Counted from the first letter of the stretch, positions 1 through 11,050 are shown. The stretch: 64,000 bases of DNA from Paenalcaligenes niemegkensis (GCF_022230885.1 NZ_JAKGCT010000001.1:294053-358052), one strand, 5' to 3'. The notes: generated by a model from the letters alone, not told the origin. Numbers and translations are program-made.

Positions 1-2850
1 CGTTTGCTGCGTAGCGAAACCCTTAGCATCGAAGGGAAGAAATTCCGCAAGGAAGGTCTGGGTAAAGATGTCACAGATAAGTTTCTTTCAGGGCTGCCTG
101 GTGTACAAAAAGAAGGCTGCGACGGACTGATTACCGCGGCTCGCTGGATCTTGCATCGTCTGCCAGACCATACCCGCACCGTATGCCTTGAGTTTTTTGG
201 CAGCGCTCGCAATGCCGTACCCTCTATCGTTGAAGTCAAGAATTACCTGGACACCGAAGGCCGCGCCAACGGGGCACTGCTGGCTGGCCTTGAACACCTG
301 GATGAGCGTTATTTGCGTGCAGTGGGCTACGCCACAAAAAGCAAACGTAGTGGCCTGCCTAAAATGGTGCTCATTGGCGATATTATGGGCGACGACGCCG
401 ATGCAGTCGCCATAGCAGCCAGCGAGGTTGTACGCATTGCCAACACGCGTCACGGTGAGGGCTTCGTAGCCGTCAGCGCCGAAGCCCGTAAGCGCTTCTG
501 GCTGGATCGCGCTCGCACCGCTGCTATTGCCCGTCACACCAACGCCTTTAAAATTAACGAAGACGTCGTTATTCCGCTAGACCGCATGGGCGAATACACC
601 GACGAGATCGAACGTATCAACATCGAGCTTTCCACCCGCAATAAACTGCGCCTGCTCGACGAGCTTGAGCACTTTCTGCACGGCGACTTACCCGTCGGTA
701 AGTCAGCGGATCACACTGACGCAGAGCACACTCGCGAAGAAGTGCTCGAAGAGCGCCGTCATGACGCCATTGCTACGATATCAACCGTACGCAATCGCTG
801 GAGCTGGCTGCTGAACAACCTGGACGCCAAGGTGGCCGACAGCCTGGATGCATTGAACCAGCTAGGTTTAGGTGAACATACCGAAGCCTTGCGCGAACGG
901 GTTGCTTCGTTGCCCGAAACCAAGATCATTGAATTACTGCAAGACCATACCTTGCGCACCTCGTGGAAGACCGAAGTGCGTGCCAGGCTTGAAGAGCACT
1001 TTCCAGGGGCCGACTGCGCCGCCGTGCTAGCCGAACTGCAGGCCGTTCACGACCGCGTCCTTAAAAGCCGCGTATTCGTGGCCTTGCATATGCATGCTGG
1101 CGACGGCAACGTACACACCAACCTGCCGGTCAACTCTGACGACTACGGAATGCTGCAAGAGGCCAACGAAACCGTAAGCCGAATCATGCAGATTGCGCGT
1201 GGGCTTAACGGAGTAATTTCAGGCGAGCACGGTATTGGTCTCACCAAGTATCAGTATCTGACACAGGAAGAGCTGCAGCCGTTTCAAGACTACAAGCGCC
1301 GCATTGATCCTGGCGATCATTTTAATGCAGGAAAACTGATGCCGGGCGCTGACTTAAGTGCAGCCTGGACCCCCAGCTTCAATCTGCTGGGCCATGAGTC
1401 CCTAATTATGCAGCGTAGCGAAATTGGTTCTATTTCGCATGCCATTAAAGACTGTTTGCGCTGTGGTAAATGTAAGCCGGTTTGTGCCACGCATGTGCCT
1501 CGTGCAAATTTACTTTATTCACCCCGTAATAAAATTTTGGCTACCTCGCTACTGATCGAAGCTTTTCTGTATGAAGAGCAAACCCGGCGTGGCGTGAGCC
1601 TGAAGCATTGGGAAGAGTTTGAAGATGTAGCAGACCACTGTACGCTCTGCCATAAGTGCTTTAACCCCTGTCCCGTCGACATTGATTTTGGCGACGTGTC
1701 TATGGAAATGCGTGCTTTGCTAAGCCGTATGGGGAAAAAATCCAGGAACCCGGGTGCCGCCACGGCCATGTTCTTCCTGAATGCCAAAGACCCCCGGGTT
1801 ATAAACACCACCCGCAAGGTACTGGATGTGGGATATAAAGCCCAACGTCTCGCTCACGAAGTGCTGGCAGCTCCGGCCCGAAAACAAACAGCGGCACCAC
1901 CTGCGACGGTGGGCAAAGCCCCTATACGTGAACAGGTCATACACTTCATCAACAAGAAAATGCCTGGCGGCTTACCCAAGCAGCCGGTGCGTAAACTGCT
2001 GGACATTGAAGACGCCGATTACGTACCAATTATTCGCAACCCCAAAAACACCGCTCCCGACAGTGAAGCCGTGTTTTATTTCCCTGGATGTGGTTCAGAA
2101 CGCTTGTTCTCTCAGGTGGGCCTGGCTACACAGGCCATGCTTTGGCACGCTGGCGTACAAACGGTTTTGCCCCCGGGCTACCTCTGTTGCGGCTATCCGC
2201 AACGTGGCAGCGGGCAGAAAGAAAAAGCGGACCAGATGATCACCGATAACCGCGTGCTGTTTCATCGCATGGCTACAACGCTTAATTACCTCGATATTAA
2301 AACGGTAGTTGTCAGCTGTGGCACCTGCTATGACCAGCTTGCCATGTACGAATTTGAGAAAATCTTCCCGGGTTGTCGCCTGATTGATATTCACGAGTTC
2401 CTGCTTGAAAAAGACATCAAGCTTGATGGTGTAGAGGGCGTCAGGTACATGTATCACGATCCTTGCCATACCCCCATGAAGCTGCAGGATCCTATGAAAA
2501 CAGTAAAAGCCTTGGTGGGTGATGAATCGGTAAAAAGTGATCGCTGCTGTGGCGAATCGGGTACGCTGGCTGTATCACGTCCAGATATCTCAACGCAAAT
2601 CCGTTTTCGTAAACAAGAAGAACTGCTTAAAAACCAGGAAACCATTTCTGCTGACGGTTTCCAGGGCGAAGTGAAAATGCTCACTTCCTGTCCCTCCTGT
2701 TTGCAGGGCCTGTCACGCTACGAAGGCGACACTGGCGTTAAAGCCGATTACATTGTTGTCGAGATGGCAAAACACATCCTGGGAGAAAACTGGATGGCTG
2801 ACTACGTAAAAACAGCTAACGCTGGCGGTATTGAACGCGTATTAGTCTAA
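1..2850 (+). CDS. FAD-linked oxidase / Fe-S oxidoreductase fusion (5' partial)
   Basis: The frame is open from the first base, so the N-terminus lies outside the window. About 949 residues are visible. Residues 1-450 resemble the C-terminal half of FAD-linked oxidases of the GlcD/D-lactate dehydrogenase type, with [11 protein letters not shown] and the [10 protein letters not shown] motif. Next come two 4Fe-4S clusters ([11 protein letters not shown] near residue 484 and [12 protein letters not shown] near 548). Two CCG domains follow (FPGCG...CCGYPQ near 695-735 and DPCH...CCGESG near 820-855), as in GlcF/LldE-type subunits. It therefore joins a flavin dehydrogenase and its electron-accepting Fe-S subunit in one chain, presumably oxidising a 2-hydroxyacid and passing electrons to the quinone pool. 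Large Burkholderiales proteins of this kind also carry an N-terminal DUF3683 region, which would be upstream here. Substrate unknown. Confidence 0.85.
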   Translation, partial: RLLRSETLSIEGKKFRKEGLGKDVTDKFLSGLPGVQKEGCDGLITAARWILHRLPDHTRTVCLEFFGSARNAVPSIVEVKNYLDTEGRANGALLAGLEHLDERYLRAVGYATKSKRSGLPKMVLIGDIMGDDADAVAIAASEVVRIANTRHGEGFVAVSAEARKRFWLDRARTAAIARHTNAFKINEDVVIPLDRMGEYTDEIERINIELSTRNKLRLLDELEHFLHGDLPVGKSADHTDAEHTREEVLEERRHDAIATISTVRNRWSWLLNNLDAKVADSLDALNQLGLGEHTEALRERVASLPETKIIELLQDHTLRTSWKTEVRARLEEHFPGADCAAVLAELQAVHDRVLKSRVFVALHMHAGDGNVHTNLPVNSDDYGMLQEANETVSRIMQIARGLNGVISGEHGIGLTKYQYLTQEELQPFQDYKRRIDPGDHFNAGKLMPGADLSAAWTPSFNLLGHESLIMQRSEIGSISHAIKDCLRCGKCKPVCATHVPRANLLYSPRNKILATSLLIEAFLYEEQTRRGVSLKHWEEFEDVADHCTLCHKCFNPCPVDIDFGDVSMEMRALLSRMGKKSRNPGAATAMFFLNAKDPRVINTTRKVLDVGYKAQRLAHEVLAAPARKQTAAPPATVGKAPIREQVIHFINKKMPGGLPKQPVRKLLDIEDADYVPIIRNPKNTAPDSEAVFYFPGCGSERLFSQVGLATQAMLWHAGVQTVLPPGYLCCGYPQRGSGQKEKADQMITDNRVLFHRMATTLNYLDIKTVVVSCGTCYDQLAMYEFEKIFPGCRLIDIHEFLLEKDIKLDGVEGVRYMYHDPCHTPMKLQDPMKTVKALVGDESVKSDRCCGESGTLAVSRPDISTQIRFRKQEELLKNQETISADGFQGEVKMLTSCPSCLQGLSRYEGDTGVKADYIVVEMAKHILGENWMADYVKTANAGGIERVLV

Positions 2851-2864
2851 GCACGTTTGTATGT

Positions 2865-2905
2865 ACTCCCCGGCCCGGGCCTCTCTGCGGGTCATGCCGG
2901 GGAGT
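2865..2905 (+). terminator. Hairpin downstream of the oxidoreductase
   Basis: Inverted repeat ACTCCCCGGC (2865-2874) with GCCGGGGAGT (2896-2905), 14 bases after the stop codon. The following T-tract is weak (TGCTCTTCC), so this is a probable but not ideal intrinsic terminator. It separates the oxidoreductase from pncB. Confidence 0.55.
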
Positions 2906-2989
2906 TGCTCTTCCTTCCCGGATATTACGATAGCTAAAACCGGGTAGACTGTACGCAGACGAATCAGCGTAACCACTACAGCGACAACA

Positions 2990-4192
2990 ATGAGCCAGCC
3001 TTTTATTCCCGTCATTACTTCCCTGCTCGAAACGGATCTTTATAAATTCACCATGTGGCAGGCCATGCTGCATCGCCATCCGGCGGCGCAAGCACGGTAC
3101 GAGTTTTTATGCCGTAATGATGCTGAATATCCATTGGCGGAGCTGGCTCCCGAGGTCGAACGGCAACTGGATCACTTATGCAGTCTCAGCTTTAGCCAAG
3201 ACGAACTCGACTACCTGGCCAGCCTGCGCTATATCAAGTCAGATTTCATTGATTATTTATCTCTTTTTCGATACCAGCGACGTTTCATCAAGGTGCAAAC
3301 CGAAGGTTCAGCGCTGCGAATTATTACAGAGGGTCCACAGGTCCATGTAATGGGCTTTGAAATTTTCGTATTGGCCATCGTCAACGAACTGTATTTCAGA
3401 CACTACGATGCTACAACGCTTGTCGAGGAAGGCCGCAGACGCTTGAAGCATAAAATCGACCACCTCAAGCAATTTGGTGCTACGCCTCAAGAAGACTTCA
3501 GTTTCGATATTTCCGACTTCGGTTTAAGGCGGCGCTACTCAGCTGCATGGCATGACGAGGTCATTGAAACGCTGGCCAGGCAAGTGCCCGAGTTTTTCAA
3601 AGGAACCTCGAACGTACATTTGGCACGCAAGCACAACCTGGTGCCTATAGGCACGATGGCCCACGAATACTTTCAGTCATTCCAGGCTTTCGGGTCAGTG
3701 CGATTACGCGACTTTCAGAAAGCTGCGCTCGAAGACTGGGTTCAAGAGTATAGGGGCGATCTGGGTATTGCCTTGACCGACACCATTGGCATGAAAGCCT
3801 TTTTACGTGATTTCGACCTGTATTTTGCCAAGCTCTTTGATGGCCTTCGCCACGACTCTGGCGACCCCTTTGAATGGGGAGAACTCGCCATTGACCACTA
3901 TAAAAAGCTGCGTATCGACCCCACTACAAAACGGCTGGTGTTTTCTGACGGCCTTACTGTAGATAGCGCAATAGAGCTCTATCGGTATTTTGGCAGCCGT
4001 ATCCAAGTTGGCTTTGGGATAGGTACCAGCCTGACCAACGACATGGGCGTGCAGGCGCTCAACATCGTAATGAAACTCGTGAGCTGCAATGGCGCTTCAA
4101 CCGCCAAACTGTCTGACTCGCCCGGTAAAACCATGTGCGACGACGAAACCTTCATTGCCTATTTGCGACAAGTATTCGATCACTACCAATAA
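2990..4192 (+). CDS. pncB: Nicotinate phosphoribosyltransferase
   Basis: This 400-residue protein matches the usual PncB length. The enzyme makes nicotinate mononucleotide from nicotinate and PRPP with ATP hydrolysis, feeding cytosolic NAD salvage (Preiss-Handler route). The start reads [18 protein letters not shown], the classic PncB N-terminus. [11 protein letters not shown] near residue 224 carries the His that is transiently phosphorylated in this family, and [14 protein letters not shown] near 285 is the phosphate-binding region. The ATG at 2990 has only a poor ribosome site. It appears monocistronic: a hairpin precedes it and the next gene is convergent. Confidence 0.95.
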   Translation: MSQPFIPVITSLLETDLYKFTMWQAMLHRHPAAQARYEFLCRNDAEYPLAELAPEVERQLDHLCSLSFSQDELDYLASLRYIKSDFIDYLSLFRYQRRFIKVQTEGSALRIITEGPQVHVMGFEIFVLAIVNELYFRHYDATTLVEEGRRRLKHKIDHLKQFGATPQEDFSFDISDFGLRRRYSAAWHDEVIETLARQVPEFFKGTSNVHLARKHNLVPIGTMAHEYFQSFQAFGSVRLRDFQKAALEDWVQEYRGDLGIALTDTIGMKAFLRDFDLYFAKLFDGLRHDSGDPFEWGELAIDHYKKLRIDPTTKRLVFSDGLTVDSAIELYRYFGSRIQVGFGIGTSLTNDMGVQALNIVMKLVSCNGASTAKLSDSPGKTMCDDETFIAYLRQVFDHYQ

Positions 4193-4283
4193 GATTCTAT
4201 GATGCGCACAGGCCGTAGCGCTGCTAGCGCTCCTTGCAGTTTCCTGATGACTCACAGCGGCAGTGACGATTCCATGCAGAATA

Positions 4284-5147
4284 TCAGCCAGAGAACTTTT
4301 TTGCCCCGGCAACGCAGATCACCGCAGCCAGCGTTACCCCCAGCATCGTCCAGCTCACTGTTTCGTGGAGAAACAGCGATGCCAGTCCGAGCCCCATGAA
4401 AGGCTGAAGCAGCTGGAGCTGCCCTACAGCCGCGGTACCGCCCTGTGCCAAGCCCCGATACCAGAACATAAAACCGATAAACATACTGAAAAGCGAAACA
4501 TAGGCAAAGCCGATCCATGCCGGGGCACCTACATGTTCGAATGATGCTGGCAAAGTCAGCAGCACGATCGGCAACATGATCGGCAGCGACAACAGCAACG
4601 CCCAGCTAATGACTTGCCAGCCTCCCAGCTTGCGCGAAAGCCGCGCGCCTTCCGCGTATCCCAGTCCGCACACGACGATAGCAGCCAGCATCAGCACGTT
4701 GCCACGTAAGGACGCCTCGATGCCGCTCAGTGCCGCGTAGCCGACAACAAAGGCACTTCCAAGTACAGAGAACAGCCAAAAAGCAGCCTGAGGGCGCTCT
4801 CCGTCGCGCAACACGGCGAAAATGGCGGTGCACAGAGGCAGCAAACCCAGGAAGACCAGTGAATGCGCAGAAGTGATATGTTGCAGGGCCAGTGCAGTCA
4901 GTAGCGGAAAGCCAACCACAACACCCAGGGCAGTAAGAATGAGAGAAGGAAGATCCGCAAGTTCCGGGCGGCGCTGTCGAAGCAAGATCAGAAGCACCAA
5001 GCCCAGCAAACCGGCGATAGTCGCTCTCGCGCTGGTCAGGAACGTCGGATCAAAATCAGCGACTGCTGCACGTGTCGCCGGAAGCGACCCTGCAAAAATA
5101 GCCATTCCAATGAAGCCATTCAGCCAACCGTTTGTTGTTTTTCTCAT
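4284..5147 (-). CDS. EamA/DMT-family inner-membrane transporter
   Basis: About 287 residues, highly hydrophobic with roughly ten predicted membrane segments in two EamA halves, as in the drug/metabolite transporter superfamily (RhaT/YdcZ-like exporters). I place the start at 5147 (MRKTTNGW) because an AAGGA Shine-Dalgarno lies about 8 bases upstream. A longer reading from 5201 has none. It is divergent from a MocR-type regulator at 5268. That pairing is common when the MocR protein controls export or uptake of an amine or amino acid. Substrate not predictable from sequence. Confidence 0.85.
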   Translation of the reverse strand: MRKTTNGWLNGFIGMAIFAGSLPATRAAVADFDPTFLTSARATIAGLLGLVLLILLRQRRPELADLPSLILTALGVVVGFPLLTALALQHITSAHSLVFLGLLPLCTAIFAVLRDGERPQAAFWLFSVLGSAFVVGYAALSGIEASLRGNVLMLAAIVVCGLGYAEGARLSRKLGGWQVISWALLLSLPIMLPIVLLTLPASFEHVGAPAWIGFAYVSLFSMFIGFMFWYRGLAQGGTAAVGQLQLLQPFMGLGLASLFLHETVSWTMLGVTLAAVICVAGAKKFSG

Positions 5148-5229
5148 TGTTAAGTCCTTATTGCTAACCGCCAGTAGAGCATTAGAAAGATAGAGCAGCA
5201 AGGAACAGTCCAGTACAATTATAAATAAC

Positions 5230-5248
5230 TGTTATGCGAACAATAACA
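5230..5248. promoter_or_regulatory. Candidate operator between DMT transporter and MocR regulator
   Basis: Inverted repeat TGTTAT (5230-5235) and ATAACA (5243-5248) with a 7-base gap, in the AT-rich 120-base divergent promoter region. It lies 20 bases upstream of the MocR GTG start, a natural place for autoregulation. Inferred from position and symmetry only. Confidence 0.35.
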
Positions 5249-5267
5249 ATACAGTGGAGTCAACAAC

Positions 5268-6659
5268 GTGAAGCAAAACACCACGCGAATCAGCACCGTA
5301 ATGTCAGTCATTCTGTCGCGGATCACATCTCGCATGTACCTGCCAGGGGCTCGCTTACCTTCCGTCCGTGCACAGGCACAGGCCATGAAACTTTCAGTTT
5401 CAACGGTGGTTGAAGCTTATGAACGCCTGGCCGCCGAAGGCATCATTAGCTCTCGTCCAGGGTCTGGCTTCTATGTGAACGGACCTGTTGCCCCGCTTGC
5501 ACTGGCAGAGGTCGGCCCCAAGCTCGACAGAGAAATCGATCCGCTATGGATTTCCCGCCAATCGCTGGAAACAGGCGTCAGCGTACTCAAGCCTGGCTGC
5601 GGATGGCTTCCTGCCTCATGGATGTACGAAGCAGGAATGCGCCGGGCCCTGCGCGCACTGGCCAGGGCTAGCACAGCGGAGCTAACCGAGTACTCCACTC
5701 CACTGGGGCATCCGGCGTTGCGTCAGTTTCTCGTACGCCGAATGGCGGCTATCGGCATTGACGCGGTTCCCGAACAAATCATGCTTACAGAGTCAGGAAC
5801 ACAGGCGATCGACCTGATCTGCCGTTTCTTTCTGGAGCCAGGCGACACCGTGCTGGTAGACGATCCTTGTTATTTTAATTTCCATGCCTTGCTCAAGGCA
5901 CATCGCGTGCGGGCGGTAGGTGTGCCCTACACGCCACACGGGCCGGATATAGAAGCATTCGGCGCTGCCCTGAAGGAGCATTCGCCAAGAATCTACATCA
6001 CTAACTCTGGCGTCCACAACCCTACAGGCGCCGTGCTCTCCCCCGTCATTGCGCATCGGCTATTGAAACTTGCCGACACTGCAGATCTTGTGATCGTCGA
6101 GGATGACATCTTTGCTGACTTCGAAATTGATCCCGCCCCCAGGCTCGCTGCTTTCGACGGCTTCACACGCGTGATCCAGATCAGCAGCTTCTCCAAGACG
6201 GTTTCGGCTTCGCTGCGATGTGGTTACATTGCGGCACGCCCTGATTGGATCGAAAGTCTGATCGACCTGAAACTCGCGACTAGCTTTGGAGGTGGTCGAC
6301 TGGCGGCCGACATTGTGCTGAAGGCGCTAACCGACAGCGGATATCGTAAGCATATGGAGGCAATAAGGTTTCGGTTAGCCGAAGCCATGGAGAAAACTAT
6401 CCCCCGGCTTGAGGCGATTGGCGTGAAACCGTGGCTCGTTCCTCGGGCTGGCATGTTTCTCTGGTGCAGGCTGCCCGAAGGCATCGATGCAACCACCATT
6501 GCCCGTTCATGCCTGGAAGACGACGTAGTGCTGGCTCCAGGTAATGCTTTCAGTCAATCATTAAGCGCAAGCGACTACTTGCGCTTCAATGTCGCACAAT
6601 CTATGAACGATCAGATTTTCAATGTTTTAACACGGGCGCTTTCTAAACAAAGAGTATAG
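5268..6659 (+). CDS. MocR-family regulator (GntR wHTH + aminotransferase-like domain)
   Basis: This 463-residue protein begins at GTG 5268, with a GTGGAGT ribosome site about 9 bases upstream. Residues 5-70 form a GntR winged helix (LPSVRAQAQAMKLSVSTVVEAYERLAAEG). Residues about 110-460 form a fold-type I PLP aminotransferase-like domain. It has TESGTQAIDLICRF, TNSGVHNPTGAVLS, EDDIFADFE and SSFSKTVSASLRCGYI, whose Lys would bind PLP. MocR proteins usually act as PLP- or amine-sensing transcription regulators rather than enzymes. The divergent DMT transporter is its likely target. Confidence 0.9.
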   Translation: MKQNTTRISTVMSVILSRITSRMYLPGARLPSVRAQAQAMKLSVSTVVEAYERLAAEGIISSRPGSGFYVNGPVAPLALAEVGPKLDREIDPLWISRQSLETGVSVLKPGCGWLPASWMYEAGMRRALRALARASTAELTEYSTPLGHPALRQFLVRRMAAIGIDAVPEQIMLTESGTQAIDLICRFFLEPGDTVLVDDPCYFNFHALLKAHRVRAVGVPYTPHGPDIEAFGAALKEHSPRIYITNSGVHNPTGAVLSPVIAHRLLKLADTADLVIVEDDIFADFEIDPAPRLAAFDGFTRVIQISSFSKTVSASLRCGYIAARPDWIESLIDLKLATSFGGGRLAADIVLKALTDSGYRKHMEAIRFRLAEAMEKTIPRLEAIGVKPWLVPRAGMFLWCRLPEGIDATTIARSCLEDDVVLAPGNAFSQSLSASDYLRFNVAQSMNDQIFNVLTRALSKQRV

Positions 6660-6687
6660 AGAAGACGGACTGAAGGTCATCGATAAA

Positions 6688-6730
6688 AAAAGCCCTGTCT
6701 TCAGCCATATGAACTGGAGACAGGGCTTTT
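6688..6730. terminator. Bidirectional terminator between MocR gene and apt
   Basis: Stem AAAAGCCCTGTCT paired with AGACAGGGCTTTT, one mismatch, 15-base loop, flanked by A-tract and T-tract. It sits 28 bases after the MocR stop codon and 10 bases beyond the apt stop, so it can serve both convergent genes. Confidence 0.85.
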
Positions 6731-6740
6731 ACACTGACCG

Positions 6741-7315
6741 TCACTGGCCCTGCATGGCCCCCGGATCTGGTAGCGAATGACCGAACTCACAGACCGTATA
6801 CACCGGCAAGCCCGTGTCAGTAACCGCTTTAGAGCCACCTAGGTCAGGCAGATCGATAATGGCGGCTGCTTCGACGACATTGGCGCCCAGACGCTGCAAT
6901 AACCGTGACGCTGCCACCATGGTGCCACCCGTGGCAATAAGATCATCAATAAGCAGCACACGCTGCCCCGGGCGTACTGAATCGGTGTGCATTTCGACGG
7001 TGGCATTGCCATATTCAAGGGAGTATTCTTCTGCCACCGTTTGAAAAGGCAGCTTGCCTTTTTTCGCACCGGAACAAAGCCCAGATTTAGTTCATAAGCC
7101 AGAACTGAACCAACGATAAAACCGCGAGCATCAATCCCGGCCACTAAATCTAGACGTTGACGCATGTAGCGGTAAACGAACAAATCGATGAGAACACGAA
7201 AAGCCTGGGGATCTTGTAGAACCGGAGTGATGTCACGGAAGATAACATCGGGTTTAGGCCAATCCGGTACGCTGCGAATCGTGTTGCGAATATATTCGGC
7301 GGGATCGGTATGCAT
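6741..7315 (-). CDS. apt: Adenine phosphoribosyltransferase, frameshifted
   Basis: The enzyme converts adenine and PRPP to AMP. The N-terminal part (7315 down to about 7060; [20 protein letters not shown]...[27 protein letters not shown]) and the C-terminal part (about 7050 down to 6741; AEEYSLEYG...[14 protein letters not shown], the PRPP loop) lie in different frames. The break falls at a six-base T run (7059-7064 on the plus strand). Adding one base gives [21 protein letters not shown], the expected family sequence. The repaired length of about 191 residues is near normal. I judge this a sequencing undercall. If the deletion is real, the gene is dead. Confidence 0.85.
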
Positions 7316-7413
7316 GTTGACTTAAATAACCACAAAAATAACCAGAGTGCACTATGCACCATCGGCACGCATGAAGTGTACACAATCTCACCCTGTATAG
7401 TGACGGTCGTGTC

Positions 7414-9086
7414 TTAAAAAGAACGCTGAACAGGCTCCTCAATCAATTGCTCGCCAATGATCTGCATTTCTCGCTGAAATAGCATTGGCGGCACAGGCTC
7501 ATGGCTTACCATAATAACGGTGCGGTTCTCGGCGAAATGCAAAAGATCATGCAACAAAGCATTGGCCGTGGCTTCATCCAAACCACTGGTTGGTTCATCA
7601 AGCAGCCAAAGCGATGCCGACGTCAACAAAATACGCGCCAGGCATAAACGGCGGGCTTGCCCTGTGGACAAGGTGTTACCCCCTCTCCTACCCAGCTGTC
7701 AAGACCTTTAGCCAAGGTCTCGACGAAGCTCGCCAGACGCACTCGCTCTAATACGGCCCACAGTTCTTTATCGGTAGCGTCGGGCTTGGCCAGGCACAGG
7801 TTATGCCTTATGGTGCCCATGAATACCGTAGAATGCTGGGACAATAACGCAAATTGCTTAAAGCGCTGCTCGGAAGGAACCCTCGCCAGACTGGTTCCGC
7901 CGTAGTATATGTCGCCCTGCAACGGAGCAATAACGCCGATTAACGAGTGCAGCAAGGTGGTTTTTCCGGAGCCGCTTAAGCCACGGATAAGCAACCGTTC
8001 CCCCTGCTCCAAAACCAAATCGATAGCGCCCACAAGAGGCTCATTGCCATCGTGTCCTATATAAACCTTATTCAGCGTCAGGCTACCTGAGGTCGCCATA
8101 TCGCAAGGACCTGACTCCGACTCGCTGTCTTGGCCCCGTATGGCGCGAAGGCGTGCTGCTGCTGAGCTGGCAACCCCCAGACTGGCCGCCCCGCGCATTA
8201 AAGGGGCCATAATTTCAAACAAGGCCATGGCACCCAATAACAGCCCTACCCATATAGCTGCGCTGAGCTCATGTTCGCTATACACGTGAATGCCTATTAC
8301 GAGCATCGCAATCACCAGCAGCCCCATACATACCTGCTGAGCCAGATTGCCCAGACTCGCCACTGCTGACATACGCGACTGCTGCGCCGATAGCGCGGCA
8401 CTTTGTGCCTCAAAGTTATCTTGCACAGCTGTAAAACTGTTGAACACCACGATATCCACGTGTGCAACCATGGCATCATGCAGCAAAGCTCTTAACTCGG
8501 ATGCAGCACCAGTAATCTGCTGCCCCGCAGAGGATGCGTGGCGTGCTACCCCAAAGGGAATAAGCAATGCCCCCATCAATACACAGGCAAGCACTGCCAC
8601 ACCGGCCCACGGAATATAGCTACCCACCAGGGCCGCATAGATCATCCCACCCATAAGAGCCGTAAACGCAGGCACTACCAGTAACAGGAACACGGAATCC
8701 AGCCGCTCGACATCGTTGATCAAGCGTGCCACCAGATCTCCGTCTCTGTAGCGGGCGAGTTCAGCGGGAGGTAAAAGGGACAACTGCTCAAAAGTTTGCG
8801 AGCGGATCTCAGCCTGTAGATCCAATGTAACTGTATGACCCGTTATACGCTCGACATAACGCGAGGCTATACGCCACATTGAAAGTCCGCGGACCAAGGC
8901 TGAAGGAGCAAACAAATTAAATAACGAAAATGAGCCGGCAAGAAAGGCACCCGTCAAAAACCATCCGGCCACAGTCAGCAGGCCTACACCCGCAAATACG
9001 GTGCTGAGCGCCACGAAACCACTGATGACAACACGTCCTTTATGTTGCCGCAGCCAGGGCGCACATAATTGCCACCATAGTTTCAT
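7414..9086 (-). CDS. cydC: CydC subunit of the CydDC ABC exporter, frameshifted
   Basis: Half-size ABC transporter with an N-terminal membrane domain (about 330 residues) and a C-terminal ATPase (Walker A GLSGSGKTT). With CydD it exports cysteine and glutathione to the periplasm and is needed for cytochrome bd assembly. The ATG at 9086 overlaps the cydD stop by four bases (ATGA). The frame breaks at the five-base C run 7679-7683, just before the ABC signature. One more base gives WVGEGGNTLSTGQARRLCLAR, and the frame then runs through LLDEPTSGLDEATA to 7414. The signature reads LSTGQ rather than LSGGQ. Repaired length is about 557 residues. Probable homopolymer undercall. Confidence 0.85.
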
Positions 9087-10882
9087 GGCCCCACTCCGTG
9101 TAATACCGCGCCTTCCAGATGCCATCGCGACGTCATTTTTCCAGCGACGACCGGATCGTGGGTCGCAATGACCAGCGCCCGATTGTCACAAAAAGCCAAA
9201 ATCGCATCGAGCACCTGATCCCGAGTCTGCCAATCCAAGTGCGCAGTAGGCTCATCCAGCAACACCAGAGAAGCGTTAGAAAGAAATAGCCTCGCCAAAG
9301 CAATGCGATGAATTTGTCCGCCAGAGAAGCCAAAACCGCGATTACCTATCAAGCTCTGTAAACCATCAGGAGTCGAACGTAACAGATCTGCCATTTGCAC
9401 ACGCTCTAAAGCCCACCACAGCTGCTCATCAGTTGCAGACGGCGCTGCCAGCCGCAACGAGTCGGCAACTGTGCCCAGAGCCAGGAATGGCGAAGGACCA
9501 ATTAGACAAACGCCAGGTAAATGCAAGGACTGGACAGAAGGAGTCGGCTTGCCTGAGGTGTAGAGCGTGATTTCTCCGCTGGTACGTGGACGTAAGCCAA
9601 CCAGGCTTTCCAGCAAGGTTGTTTTACCACTTCCGCTGGCGCCCACTATAGCTACCGAATCGCCTCGCCGTAATGTTAACGATGTGCTTTCCAGCAAGGT
9701 GCTAAAACCACCCGGAGTGCTCAGGCTCAAGTCATCAGCCTTCAGCACGGTGGGCATCAAGCCTGAACGTGAAAAGTCCAGACCACACGGCGCTTCCACG
9801 GAGACTTGCTGATTAAGCGGCATGACACTGGAAACAGACGGCTGGGTGGTATGGCTATCGGCAACGACGGGAAGAGTCACAAATAGCTGCTCTAAGCCTT
9901 GCACTGCGGCTTTAGCTTGAGCCCGGTCATGATAGCTAGCCGCCAGCTGACGTAAAGGCTGATACACCTCGGGGGCAATGAACAAACAGAACAAGCCATG
10001 CTGCAGGGTAAAACCGCTAAAGCCCGCGCCTAGCATCCCAAGGTAGCTTAATCCCATGTAAACAGCCACGCCCGCCACTCCTAAAGCAGCAAACAGCTCC
10101 AGCACAGCCGACGAGAGAAAAGCGATACGCAAGACTTTCATTGTGGTCTGCCCGAGCTCGACACTGGCGCGCCGGACAGAAGCCACCTCAGCGCCGGCCT
10201 GCCCGAATAGCGTTAAGGTAAACAAGCCTTTGATACGATCGCCAAATACCCCGGATAATCGCAGCAGCGCCCGCTGGTGCTTTTGGTTTGCTGCTTCCGC
10301 CCCCCAGCCCACCAACGCCATAAACAAAGGGATAAGAGGCGCTGTGACCAGCAGCAACAATGCAACCACCCAGTCAACACCAAATACCGCAAGAGACAGC
10401 AGCAAGGGTAAAAAAACGGCTGCCAAGGCGGCAGCCATATAGCGCTGCAAGTAACCATCCAGGGCCTCGACATGATCCATGACTGCCGTTGCTAATTCCC
10501 CCGAGGGATAGCGTTTCGTCCAGGCAGGGCCACGATGGAGTAATTCATGCAATAGCGAACTGCGTAGCCGGTGCTTGACCGTTTCAGCTACGGAGCTTGC
10601 ACAGCGCTCGCCCGACCATACGACCAGCGCACGCAAAACCAGAATTGCGGCAATAAGCAAAATCGAGTTCAGCAAGACGTCAAGCGATGCTTTGCTGACA
10701 ATGGCAAGCTGCAAGGTTTGAGCCAAATACCAAGCTTGGGGAATAAACAGCAAGCCTGCCAAAAGCGGTGCCAACAGCGCCCACGCTGCACGCAGCGGTG
10801 CCTCACGCCAAGTTTGACGCAGCCATGCTTCCCCCAGGCGGACGAGCGTTTGCTGCCGAAGCAGGCAAACGCGAGAACTCAT
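9083..10882 (-). CDS. cydD: CydD subunit of the CydDC ABC exporter
   Basis: A 599-residue half transporter. Residues 30-340 hold about six membrane segments, and residues about 370-590 the ATPase with GASGSGKTT (Walker A), FSGGQIHRIALAR (signature) and LVLLDEPTAHLD (Walker B). It pairs with CydC to move thiols across the inner membrane, supporting periplasmic redox balance and bd oxidase maturation. Translationally coupled to cydC by an ATGA overlap, and 8 bases downstream of cydX, so it belongs to the cydABXDC transcription unit. Confidence 0.92.
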   Translation of the reverse strand: MSSRVCLLRQQTLVRLGEAWLRQTWREAPLRAAWALLAPLLAGLLFIPQAWYLAQTLQLAIVSKASLDVLLNSILLIAAILVLRALVVWSGERCASSVAETVKHRLRSSLLHELLHRGPAWTKRYPSGELATAVMDHVEALDGYLQRYMAAALAAVFLPLLLSLAVFGVDWVVALLLLVTAPLIPLFMALVGWGAEAANQKHQRALLRLSGVFGDRIKGLFTLTLFGQAGAEVASVRRASVELGQTTMKVLRIAFLSSAVLELFAALGVAGVAVYMGLSYLGMLGAGFSGFTLQHGLFCLFIAPEVYQPLRQLAASYHDRAQAKAAVQGLEQLFVTLPVVADSHTTQPSVSSVMPLNQQVSVEAPCGLDFSRSGLMPTVLKADDLSLSTPGGFSTLLESTSLTLRRGDSVAIVGASGSGKTTLLESLVGLRPRTSGEITLYTSGKPTPSVQSLHLPGVCLIGPSPFLALGTVADSLRLAAPSATDEQLWWALERVQMADLLRSTPDGLQSLIGNRGFGFSGGQIHRIALARLFLSNASLVLLDEPTAHLDWQTRDQVLDAILAFCDNRALVIATHDPVVAGKMTSRWHLEGAVLHGVGP

Positions 10883-10890
10883 CCGTTGTA

Positions 10891-11034
10891 TTACTCATCG
10901 GCAGCCGAAATTTCGGAGGTCGCCAGCTGATTGTCTTGTTGAGCGCGTACAACGCGGAGTTCGAACCACATTGCATTCAGGATAGAGAATGCACACGCCA
11001 GGCCCAACCCTAATATCCACGAAAAATACCACAT
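10891..11034 (-). CDS. cydX: Cytochrome bd oxidase small subunit CydX
   Basis: A 47-residue ORF starting MWYFSWILGLGLACAF, the diagnostic CydX/YbgT N-terminus, with one membrane helix (residues 3-24) and a charged tail ending EISAADE. CydX binds the CydAB complex and stabilises its haems. It sits 16 bases after cydB and 8 bases before cydD on the same strand, the standard position. It is short enough to be missed by many gene callers. Confidence 0.93.
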   Translation of the reverse strand: MWYFSWILGLGLACAFSILNAMWFELRVVRAQQDNQLATSEISAADE

Positions 11035-11050
11035 TGCTAAACCTCGGTCG

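Noticed and set aside
2095..2469. A 124-codon minus-strand open frame inside the Fe-S oxidoreductase
   Set aside because: Antisense shadow of conserved CCG-domain coding sequence.
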